A stretch of DNA of 6,231 nucleotides from CAVPRW01 sp046727435 [NCBI: bacterium] (GTDB lineage: Bacteria; Tectomicrobia; Entotheonellia; J063): contig JBKPCR010000192.1 of NCBI GenBank assembly GCA_046727435.1, positions 1 through 6,231 of the forward strand, given 5' to 3'. The translations under genes and the position numbers were made by a program. A model generated the notes under the pieces. That model ran no database searches and had not been told where the DNA came from. It worked only from the letters and a program-made list of their open reading frames with translations. Below are positions 1 through 5,625 of this stretch, piece by piece; the stretch's first letter is position 1; each line of letters begins with the position of its first letter.

Positions 1-84
1 TATGGCAGCCTTGTCGGTCGCAGGCTTCAACGTCTCAGCCGCCTGATCGATGCCCTTTTTTACCTTGTCTGTTGTCGAGCCCAT
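1..84 (-). CDS. Small hydrophilic Lys/Ala-rich protein, N-terminal part (runs off the left edge)
   Basis: The first 28 codons of a minus-strand gene are visible, beginning MGSTTDKVKKGIDQAAETLK and continuing in frame to the window edge. The start is set by AGGAG in the mRNA, about 8 nt before ATG. The visible part has no hydrophobic segment and is rich in Lys, Asp, Thr and Ala, with a predicted amphipathic helix. This composition and the MGSTTDK opening resemble short stress-associated proteins of the CsbD or late-embryogenesis-like kind, but too little is present to assign a family. The frame stays open upstream to an ATG at 231 (49 extra codons). I prefer the start at 84 because the 231 ATG directly abuts its GAGGAGG with no spacing. 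A promoter at 305-333 is the likely driver. Function is unknown. Confidence 0.6.
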   Translation of the reverse strand, partial: MGSTTDKVKKGIDQAAETLKPATDKAAI

Positions 85-134
85 GATGGGTTCTCCTGGT
101 GGTGGTTGCGACGTGAGTGGACCGGTCTTGAGGA

Positions 135-260
135 TCAGCCCGGTGTCAGGCGTTCGGGTTTCAACGCCTCCCAGATATGCAGGTTGACGGTCACGCAAGG
201 ATCCTCCTCCCAGTCCTGCTTCCGCGGGCATCCTCCTCGATGCACGCGTGTATCGACCAT
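135..260 (-). CDS. Possible 41-residue small ORF in the leader of the downstream small-protein gene
   Basis: This minus-strand ORF starts MVDTRVHRGGCPRKQDWEED and ends ...ALKPERLTPG. Its ATG is preceded by ACGAGG at a spacing of 8 nt and would lie about 38 nt after the transcription start predicted from the promoter at 305-333. It has two Trp and two Cys, no signal peptide and no membrane segment. Its stop is 50 nt before the ATG of the next small gene, so the two could be cotranscribed. I recognise no family. It may equally be chance coding in a long untranslated leader. Confidence 0.3.
   Translation of the reverse strand: MVDTRVHRGGCPRKQDWEEDPCVTVNLHIWEALKPERLTPG
148..169. other. Hairpin in the leader of the small-protein gene
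   Basis: AGGCGTT at 148-154 pairs with AACGCCT at 163-169, a perfect 7-bp stem with an 8-nt loop. It falls within the 3' end of the 41-codon ORF and about 65 nt before the ATG at 84. No T-run follows on either strand, so it does not look like an intrinsic terminator. A regulatory role in the leader is possible but unsupported. Confidence 0.3.
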
Positions 261-304
261 CCGATAGGCCTCGTGTCTGTCAGCTCTCATCCTTCTAATG
301 CTAT

Positions 305-333
305 ACTATAGAACAATTTTTTCAATAATTCAA
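305..333 (-). promoter_or_regulatory. Sigma70-type promoter with an AT-rich upstream tract
   Basis: Read on the minus strand, TTGAAT (333-328) and TATAGT (310-305) are separated by exactly 17 nt, each one or two mismatches from the consensus hexamers. Just upstream on this strand, 334-353 is almost pure A/T, as in an UP element. This is a striking AT island in otherwise GC-rich DNA. Transcription would start near 298 and run towards the small genes at 260 and 84. The match is to the general housekeeping consensus; no operator is recognisable. Confidence 0.6.
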
Positions 334-380
334 TATATATTTATATATTTATCTTGACATGGCCTCTACACCTCGGGGAG

Positions 381-406
381 ATGATTGCGAGCCTCGTGGC
401 AATCAT
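381..406. repeat. 8-bp perfect inverted repeat
   Basis: ATGATTGC (381-388) and GCAATCAT (399-406) are perfect inverted copies around a 10-nt centre. The site lies between the minus-strand promoter and the IS256 remnant. No T-tract follows, so it is not a classical terminator; it could be a protein-binding site. Between 334 and 475 I see no gene. Confidence 0.35.
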
Positions 407-475
407 GTGGGCTCAGTTGCCATGAATGTGAGTCTGCCGTGGAGGTATAACCAAAAGGTATGGAAATAAGGGGAA

Positions 476-542
476 GGCGGTGTATCCTCTTGAGTCACCA
501 CGCCCACTGGATGGAAGCCCGGCCATGAAAGGAGACACCGCC
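476..542. repeat. Imperfect 15-bp inverted repeat at the start of the IS256-family remnant
   Basis: GGCGGTGTATCCTCT at 476-490 matches the reverse complement of 528-542 (GGCGGTGTCTCCTTT) at 13 of 15 positions. The right arm overlaps codons 2-6 of the IS256-family transposase remnant, whose ATG is at 525. The left arm is 49 bp upstream of that ATG and reads inward, which fits the left terminal inverted repeat of the IS256 element. This assignment is inference because the other end of the element is missing. Confidence 0.45.
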
Positions 543-749
543 ACGCAATAGCAGACCACACGACACGTCTCGACGTCAAAGCGAATCTGGGAGGGGTTGG
601 AGGCGGTGGTCCGGGAGCACATCCAGCGCTTGATCCAGGCATTGATAGCGGCAGAGGTGACAGCCGTCCTCGGCCGGCCGAAGTCAAGCCGGCGGACCGC
701 AGTGGACGCGCCGCCCGGGTATCGTAATGGTTGGCCCAAACCCAACCAG
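525..749 (+). pseudogene. IS256-family (mutator) transposase, N-terminal fragment with amber codon
   Basis: The reading frame from ATG at 525 encodes MKGDTATQ, then TAG at 549-551, then about 65 codons including EAVVREHIQRLIQALIAAEV, an LGR motif and GYRNGWPKP. This is the characteristic N-terminus of IS256-family transposases (REhIQ...aEvt.lLGR...GYRNG.gKPR). A weak ribosome-binding site (GGAAG) precedes the ATG. The frame upstream of the stop aligns naturally if TAG was once CAG (TQ-Q-QTT), so a single C-to-T change inactivated it. Homology stops at 749, exactly where the inverted repeat of the IS1182-family element begins. The rest of the transposase, including all its catalytic DDE residues, is absent from the window. 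The IS1182 insertion or an associated deletion probably removed it. Confidence 0.75.
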
Positions 750-767
750 GATACTGTTGGCGAAGTC
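750..767 (+). repeat. Left terminal inverted repeat of the IS1182-family element
   Basis: GATACTGTTGGCGAAGTC at 750-767 is the exact reverse complement of 2509-2526. The match ends sharply at 749/2527, defining the element's outer boundary. Confidence 0.9.
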
Positions 768-789
768 ACATTGATCCTTCTCCATGCGC

Positions 790-2433
790 TTACGCCGCAA
801 GCGCGGCAAAAGCTGACCGGCGTGTTTTGGCCCGAGGCGTCTCCTCCAACCATGCTGTGACCCGCACCATGTTGATGGCCGTGGCAGCGATGAGGTGCTG
901 CAGATGGGTTTTGGCCAGGCCAAGGTCGCGACTCCGCCATAAGCCACAGCGCCGAATGGCTTGTTCATGGGTGCCTTCAATCCCCGCTCTGGCAGCATAT
1001 TGGCGCCGGAACGTTTCCGTCGTCTGCCGTTGCCGAGCCGCTTGTCGCGTCTCGTGGTGCTCACGTGCCTATAGCCCAAGGATGCGCGGCTCCTGCCTCG
1101 CCTTGGTGCACTGCGAGCGGTACACACACGGCGTGCAGTCCTTGCGGGCAAAGCGCACTTCCCACACCATCCTGTTCTTCGGGTAGGTGTTCGGCAACCA
1201 CGAGCGGCTCTGTTTGCCCGCTGGGTAGATGACGACGTGGCGGTCCCAATCGACCAGGAACTGCGACTTGTCGAAGCCCTCACCGGCGCGGGCCTGCCAG
1301 CTGGGATCCTCGGCCACCGGCCCGACGATTGTGACGCCATTCGCCCGCTGGCTGTCGACCAGCACGTGTGCGTCGGTATAGCCCTTGTCGACCAAGTGCT
1401 CCGCGGGCAGCAGATCGTGCGGCGCGAGCGACGCATGGACCACGGCGACCATGTGATCGTCTGGAGTCGTCGCCGGCGTGGTCGCGACATTGACGATCAC
1501 ATGCGGGGCATCCCCATCGCAGGTCTCTGTGAGGTGGACTGTGTCGCCCACGCACTCGACGCTGCGCTTCGTACTGTAGCGGGCCTCGGGATCATAGGGC
1601 GAGGCGATCAGCTCGGCCGGCGAGGGCATATCTTTCACCTCGCGCCAGACGAGTGTACCTTCCACCTCAAGGTATTGCTCGGCCCAGACCCGCCGGAGGG
1701 TCTGCACCGCCGGAATCTCCTGTATCCACCGGCGCTCGGTGGTGGCCTCAATCGCGGCGAGCAGCTGCCTCCCCTCGGCCCCCATGGCCGCTGCGAGCTC
1801 CTGGCGGGCCGCCTCAGTTTTCGGCAAGGCGTAGTTTTCCACGCGACAGCTATAGCGGTCATACCACGCTGGTGGCGTGACCGCCCGTAGCCAGGCGGGC
1901 GCTACCACGGCCAGGCTGTTCAGCACGGCGCGGAGGGTCTCGCCCACCCGCTCCAGCCGATTGAGTACGCGTACAGCGGCTAGCACATGCGTCGAGTCCG
2001 TCCGCTGGCGGCCCCACTGCTTCAGGAGCCCCAGCGCCCGCACCCGCTCCAGGAGGGTATCCAAGAGCCGCGACATGGCGTGACCCGTGACCAGGCGCGC
2101 GCGGAACTCACTCAGCACGGAAAAGTCGAAGCCGGGGTCGGTGAGTTCAAGCCCGAGGGCATATTTCCAGTCAAGACGACTGCGGACGGCCTCGGCCGCC
2201 TGGCGGTCGGACAAGTCTTCGGCGAATTGCAGGACACAGATCAACGCCAGTTGCCACGGACAGGCCGCTGGTTGCCCCTGCGTGGGGAACAAGTCGGCGA
2301 AGTCCTCATCCGTATAGAGGGACCCACGTACGTCCCGTAGCGTCATAGAGAGGTTCCCTTTGGGATAGACCGCCTGGGCGACTCGGGTGGTTTCTGCAGG
2401 CACGGTACTCATGGGGTGCGCGCGAAGTGACAT
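790..2433 (-). pseudogene. IS1182-family DDE transposase interrupted by one in-frame amber codon
   Basis: The frame is 547 codons with a single internal TAG at 1069-1071 (codon 455), ending in TAA at 790-792. The start at 2433 (MSLRAHPMSTVPAETTRVAQ) has AAGGAG six nt upstream. The frame stays open to 2676, but that extension lies partly outside the element. Residues about 39-114 form the N-terminal DUF772 domain (LYTDEDFADLF ... FSVLSEFRARL). The DDE nuclease follows: Asp146 in RTDSTHV, Asp349 in HLVDKGY, and Glu486 in AGIEGT. A Cys cluster typical of the family lies at C433, C436 and C442. The frame after the stop continues perfectly with family sequence (RRQYAARAGIEGT ... LGLAKTHLQHL), so a CAG-to-TAG change explains the break. 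The truncated 454-residue product lacks the third catalytic residue and should be inactive without amber readthrough. Confidence 0.88.
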
Positions 2434-2508
2434 GCGTATTCTCCTTCTGGCTGGCTGATAGGGTTTGGGACCATCACGTGTCAGTACTATGCCAAATCGG
2501 AGAAATTG

Positions 2509-2526
2509 GACTTCGCCAACAGTATC
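2509..2526 (-). repeat. Right terminal inverted repeat of the IS1182-family element
   Basis: GACTTCGCCAACAGTATC is an 18-of-18 match to the left repeat in inverted orientation. It lies upstream of the transposase and would contain or adjoin its promoter. I see no good -35/-10 pair in the 75 bp between the repeat and the start codon. Confidence 0.9.
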
Positions 2527-2580
2527 AACAAGCATGTCACTAGGGGCAAGAAGGGACCAATAGGTTCTAAGACCCGAGAA

Positions 2581-2610
2581 ATGAAAGATTTTTCCTGTCA
2601 TATCTTTCAT
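2581..2610. repeat. Perfect 9-bp inverted repeat (hairpin 1)
   Basis: ATGAAAGAT (2581-2589) and ATCTTTCAT (2602-2610) are perfect inverted copies with a 12-nt loop. It lies 54 bp outside the IS1182-family right end. No terminator-type T-run follows. Its arms resemble those of the hairpin at 2679-2707. Confidence 0.55.
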
Positions 2611-2678
2611 CGTCTGAGGTCCCAGGGACGCCGGAGGAAAGCTTTTGAGGCCTCGGCACACGGCTGGTGTGCGCAAAC

Positions 2679-2707
2679 ATGGAAGGGAATTACCGATTCC
2701 CTTTCAT
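2679..2707. repeat. 12-bp near-perfect inverted repeat (hairpin 2), possible transcription terminator or binding site
   Basis: ATGGAAGGGAAT (2679-2690) pairs with ATTCCCTTTCAT (2696-2707) around the 5-nt loop TACCG, with one G.U pair when read as plus-strand RNA. It sits 13 nt downstream of the stop codon of the nuclease remnant, a usual place for a terminator of that minus-strand gene. However, no T-run follows the stem on the minus strand, so an intrinsic terminator is only weakly supported. Confidence 0.5.
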
Positions 2708-2720
2708 ACGCGCTTCACCA

Positions 2721-2941
2721 TCAATAGGAGACGGATAGTTTCGCTAGCAACTCTTCATGCCTTGCCTGGACTGTCGTCGGCGTAAACTCCGGCAGACTCA
2801 AGACGCGCACGGAGTTGGGTGAGGTCTCGACATTCTTCTCGAAGTACTTGCGTTTCTTCTCGACGAAGTCGAGATTGCCGAGCGAAGTGTTCTTGCGCCG
2901 ACTCAGCAGCATAAGATTGCCGAGCTTGTGGCAAACATGGC
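2721..2941 (-). pseudogene. C-terminal remnant of a DUF1524 (HNH-type, GmrSD-like) nuclease
   Basis: About 73 codons ending in TGA encode GHVCHKLGNLMLLSRRKNTS, then LGNLDFVEKKRKYFEKNVET and an end rich in charged residues (RHEELLAKLSVSY). The pattern LGNLxLLSxxKNxxxxNxxFxEKKxxY is the hallmark of the C-terminal half of DUF1524. This HNH-like domain is found in DUF262/DUF1524 proteins, including the GmrSD type IV restriction enzymes that cleave modified DNA. The DUF262 NTP-binding part and the catalytic HNH His motif (usually H-I-x-P-Q) are missing. Family similarity ends at 2941, exactly at the inverted-repeat element of 2942-3099. No other part of the nuclease is found on the far side, where the monooxygenase gene ends at 3219. 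This is a dead fragment, not an active defence gene. The family call rests on the motif alone. Confidence 0.65.
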
Positions 2942-3099
2942 CACGACTGACTCTGTTGGTTAATCCAAAAAAGCGTGGGAAAGCGGTCTTGCATACGACA
3001 GTTGAAGAGTAGAGAAACCGGGTCCATTCCTCTGGTAAAACTCACTCCCACGACCGTGGGCGATCGACTGCCGAGACTTAACCAACAGAGTCACTCGTG
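2942..3099. mobile_element. MITE-like or internally deleted IS, 158 bp with 22-bp terminal inverted repeats
   Basis: 2942-2963 (CACGAC followed by TGACTCTGTTGGTTAA) and the reverse complement of 3078-3099 (CACGAG followed by the same 16 bases) match at 21 of 22 positions. The interior of about 114 bp is AT-richer than the neighbouring genes, has no complete ORF and contains a CCCACGACCGTGGG hairpin at its right side. Arm length, total size and lack of coding capacity fit a miniature inverted-repeat transposable element or the two ends of an IS with its transposase deleted. I see no flanking target duplication. I do not recognise the family from the end sequence. The element marks the exact breakpoint of the nuclease remnant. 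Confidence 0.65.
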
Positions 3100-3218
3100 A
3101 CGAGGATTGGTCGGCAGTTGCGCTGTCCATCCGACACCCCTCACGCTGTGCCCTCTGAATTCCATGGATGCGCATGTATGCGGCGACCTCACCGACGGGT
3201 ATCGATCGTTACTCCTAC

Positions 3219-4850
3219 TCAGGATGCGTTGACCGGGACGGGCGAGGCCAGCACCCGGCTGATGGCGCTGGCGAGTATGGCGCGATCCGCAGCCGGGACG
3301 ACAGCAGCGATGTGGCAGTCGGGGCGGACCACCCATGCCTCACCGGGCTCGGCACCGAGGAGGGCGGCCAGGCGGCCATCGGGGGTCAGGGTTCCCAGGG
3401 AGACGGTCCGCACCGGCACCGCGGTGAGCCCTGTGGCGAATGCCTGGACGTCGGCCGGGGCCACGTCATCGGCTACCAGCACCAGGAGGCCATCGCGAGC
3501 GATGGCGCGCAGGCGGGAGACCTCAGGGTGCTGTGGATCGGTGATCGGGGTATCCGGCACGACCACACCCGGAAGCGGTGGGGGAACCTGACCCCAAGCC
3601 GGTCGACCGGAGAACGGACGGCTCGCGGTTGAGGTGGTCAGGGGTGAGTCGACGTACCAGAATGGCTCGTACATCCGACCTGAATCGACCTGGCTCCGGG
3701 CCTCGGGATCGCTGAGGGCGCGCTCGAGCACGTCGAGGCGATGGGCCCGTTCCTCCGCATTCTGGGGCACGAGGAACCGCATGGTGGTCTCGGTGATCTC
3801 GAGGTTCTCGGCGGCCGCGGCCATGCGCTCGGTGTCGTAGGTCTGGAGCAATGCCTCGGGGGCCCATCCCCGCAGGACGAAGGCCAGCTTCCAGGCCGCG
3901 TTCTCGGCGTCGTGGACACCAGAGTTCAGACCCCTGGCCCCGAACGGCGCCACGAGGTGGGCACAATCGCCCGCCAGGAATACCCGCCCGGCCTTCATGC
4001 GCTCGGCCCGACGGCCGTGAAAGGTGTAGATCGACTTCCAGACGATTTCATAGTCGGCATCCGGTCCGATGATGGCCCGGATCCGTTGGTCGAGCGTGCC
4101 GGAGCGTTCCTCCTCGTCGAGATCGACGTGATCAGGCACCTGCCAGTCGATGCGGAACACTGAGCCCGGCGTGGGGTGGATCAGCACCTGCCGGCCAGGG
4201 TTCCATGATGGGTCGAAGTAGAAGCGACGCTCCCGCTCCCACCCGGGGAGTTCGGCCCGGATGTCGCAGATGAGAAACCGGTCATTATAGCGCTGACCCG
4301 GGAACCCGACGCCGAGTTGTCGACGTAGCTCCCCGGCGCGTGAGCCGGCAGCCATGACGACGTAGGGAGCCCGCACCTCGATCTCGCCGCCAACGGTGCT
4401 GCAGGTGAGGATCACGCCCGACTCGTCTTGGCTGATGGTGGTCACCTTGTGACCCCAGCGCTGCTCAATCAAGGGGTTGTCCGCCATCTTCTCGGCAAGC
4501 GCCTCCTCGGTGCGGGACTGCGAGATGTTGACGAACGGTGGGAACTCGGACTGTCCGGCATCGGCGAGCGTGATGCGAAACAGTTCCTGATCCTTGTAGT
4601 AGGTCCGAGCACTCGACCACGTCACCCCTTCGTTGGCCAGCTGACGGCCGACTCCGCAGGCCTCCCAGACATCGAGGACATCCCGCTGCTGGCAGATCGC
4701 CTTCGAGCCGATCAGGTCACGCTCGGGTCGACCGTCGAGGACGATGACGGGAATCCCCCAACGGGCCAAGAGGAGCGAGGTGGTCTCGCCCACCGGCCCG
4801 TTGCCGATGACGACGAGCGGAGCTCCGGTATAGGGTCTCATGTGGTCCAT
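3219..4850 (-). CDS. Class A FAD-dependent aromatic monooxygenase (PheA/TfdB/MhpA-like)
   Basis: This 543-residue protein probably uses FAD and NAD(P)H to hydroxylate a phenolic or other aromatic or polyketide substrate in the cytoplasm; the substrate cannot be read from sequence. The N-terminal Rossmann motif GNGPVG is at residues 16-21, followed by VIVLDGRPE and the family segment SKAICQQRDVLDVWEACG (49-66). The GD motif AGRVFLAGDCAH (287-298) leads into PFGARGLNSG and DAENAAWKLA, which bind FAD. A C-terminal thioredoxin-like domain (about 445-535) includes EAWVVRPD, as in phenol hydroxylase-type members. Length is normal for the family. I chose the ATG at 4850 because AAGGAG lies 6 nt upstream; an in-frame ATG at 4889 has no ribosome-binding site. 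The middle motif, usually DG, reads MAAGSRAGELRR (166-177), so its Asp is missing. The gene stands alone, with no cotranscribed partner visible. Confidence 0.88.
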   Translation of the reverse strand: MDHMRPYTGAPLVVIGNGPVGETTSLLLARWGIPVIVLDGRPERDLIGSKAICQQRDVLDVWEACGVGRQLANEGVTWSSARTYYKDQELFRITLADAGQSEFPPFVNISQSRTEEALAEKMADNPLIEQRWGHKVTTISQDESGVILTCSTVGGEIEVRAPYVVMAAGSRAGELRRQLGVGFPGQRYNDRFLICDIRAELPGWERERRFYFDPSWNPGRQVLIHPTPGSVFRIDWQVPDHVDLDEEERSGTLDQRIRAIIGPDADYEIVWKSIYTFHGRRAERMKAGRVFLAGDCAHLVAPFGARGLNSGVHDAENAAWKLAFVLRGWAPEALLQTYDTERMAAAAENLEITETTMRFLVPQNAEERAHRLDVLERALSDPEARSQVDSGRMYEPFWYVDSPLTTSTASRPFSGRPAWGQVPPPLPGVVVPDTPITDPQHPEVSRLRAIARDGLLVLVADDVAPADVQAFATGLTAVPVRTVSLGTLTPDGRLAALLGAEPGEAWVVRPDCHIAAVVPAADRAILASAISRVLASPVPVNAS

Positions 4851-4856
4851 GGCGTT

Positions 4857-4862
4857 CTCCTT
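4857..4862 (-). promoter_or_regulatory. Ribosome-binding site that fixes the monooxygenase start
   Basis: AAGGAG in the mRNA lies 6 nt before the ATG at 4850. It falls inside the longer frame beginning at 4889, which supports the shorter 543-residue protein over the 556-residue one. In 4851-5042 I find no clear promoter for this gene. Confidence 0.75.
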
Positions 4863-5042
4863 GGTTCTCGCGCGAGACCGATCGCTCATGGTCAGCTAAT
4901 CCCGTCGACATCGTCCTCCACGTGTGGTTTGCCCTCGGCTGACCTCCGCACTGACGTAAAGGAAATGGGGTCATCGTCGCTTTTGGTGAGGTGTGGGGCC
5001 CCCCCTCGGTCGGCCCTCGGACGTTGACGAGCGGCATCGGCC

Positions 5043-5507
5043 TTACGGCTCCCTGGGCCCGTGCCTGGGTGGCGTGGGCCATTCCCGGTCAGGCTCGCCA
5101 CGGCTCGCGTCCGCGAGCCCCTCGGCGTTGGCCAGGTTCCGGTCCGGCCCGGAGGCTGGAGGCGCGGGGAGGAACAGCGCCGTGGTGCGATAGTACTGCA
5201 CCCCATGGGCCACGAAGATGTTGACCACGGCGGCCGCCGGCACGGCCAAGAGCACCCCCAAGAAGCCGAAGAGCTCGGCGCCGACGAATAGCGCCACCAG
5301 CACCCAGATCTCCGACACCCCCACCGTCTGGCCGACGAGCCGTGGGGTAATCACGAAGCCCTCGAGCGTTTGGACGGCTGTGTAGGCGAGCACGACCCCG
5401 ACCAGCTGCCAGACGTGCCAGCCGTCGAGCAGGGACATCACCAACCCGGCCACTAAGGCGAAGGCGCTCCCGAGGTACGGAATGAAGTTCAGAATCCCCG
5501 CTCCCAC
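5043..5507 (-). pseudogene. AI-2E family transporter (PerM/TqsA-like), C-terminal part only
   Basis: The frame encodes about 154 residues beginning GAGILNFIPYLGSAFALVAG and includes TLEGFVITPRLVGQTVGVSE and AELFGFLGVLLAVPAAAVVN. These are the signature C-terminal helices of the AI-2E/UPF0118 membrane transporter family (LNFIPYLG; E-G-x-x-x-TPrlvG; E-LfGxxGxllAvP). Three or four hydrophobic membrane segments are visible, followed by a 50-residue polar tail ending in TAA. Full-length members have about 350 residues, so the first 200 or more are missing. Upstream, an in-frame TGA is met at about 5564 and the treZ gene ends at 5626, leaving no room for them. The GTG at 5507 has no ribosome-binding site, so it is probably not a true start. 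The loss must be a deletion with its breakpoint near 5510-5560. Confidence 0.8.
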
Positions 5508-5547
5508 GCCTCGGGCAGCAGGGCAGAGATGCTTAAGAGGCCGAGCG

Positions 5548-5580
5548 GCTTGAGGGGGTCATGAGTGCTTCCCCTCAGGC
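5548..5580. other. Hairpin between treZ and the transporter remnant, possible weak terminator
   Basis: TGAGGGG (5551-5557) pairs with CCCCTCA (5571-5577) around a 13-nt loop, and flanking bases extend the stem with one wobble or mismatch. It lies about 45 nt past the treZ stop on the minus strand. No T-run follows, so I do not call it a firm intrinsic terminator. It is also within the likely deletion junction of the transporter gene. Confidence 0.3.
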
Positions 5581-5625
5581 AGGAGGTGCGCTGAAGGCAC
5601 ACGTTGGGGGTCTGCGCACGTAGGA

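Larger units (their letters stand above)
750..2526 (-). mobile_element. IS1182-family insertion sequence, 1777 bp, structurally complete
   Basis: The element is bounded by perfect 18-bp terminal inverted repeats and holds one transposase gene filling nearly its whole length, as usual for the IS1182 family. Its size of about 1.8 kb is typical. The transposase stop lies 22 bp inside the left repeat and its start is preceded by a 93-bp leader inside the right one. I find no direct target duplication: ...CCAACCAG lies on the left and AACAAGCA... on the right. The left flank is an IS256-family transposase fragment and the right flank is unrelated, so a simple insertion followed by a flanking deletion or recombination is likely. 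The transposase carries a nonsense codon, so this copy is probably not autonomous. Confidence 0.85.
2527..2720. other. Gene-free spacer between the IS1182-family element and the nuclease remnant
   Basis: No convincing coding sequence is present on either strand. The open frame at 2506-2727 (plus) and the upstream extension of the transposase frame (minus) match nothing I recognise. The stretch is less GC-rich than its surroundings and contains two strong hairpins, listed separately, plus a small palindrome GTCCCAGGGAC. It shows no continuation of the IS256-family fragment seen on the other side of the IS. Confidence 0.5.

Noticed and set aside
354-382. Plus-strand TTGACA at 354-359 as a -35 box
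   Set aside because: The bases 16-18 nt downstream (around GGAGAT) do not resemble a -10 box, and the only gene downstream is the broken IS256-family fragment.
1237-1890. 217-codon plus-strand open frame opposite the IS1182-family transposase
   Set aside because: It is the antisense shadow of a well-supported transposase frame in GC-rich DNA. It matches no family and has no ribosome-binding site.
2960-3175. 71-codon minus-strand open frame over the inverted-repeat element, and the phrase VLPEEWTRF in another frame as part of the DUF1524 domain
   Set aside because: Both run through the terminal repeat of the element and lack the HNH His motif. The 22-bp repeat explains the segment better than continued nuclease coding.
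4428-5027. 199-codon plus-strand open frame
   Set aside because: It lies largely antisense to the monooxygenase, whose family motifs are clear; its own translation shows no recognisable domain.
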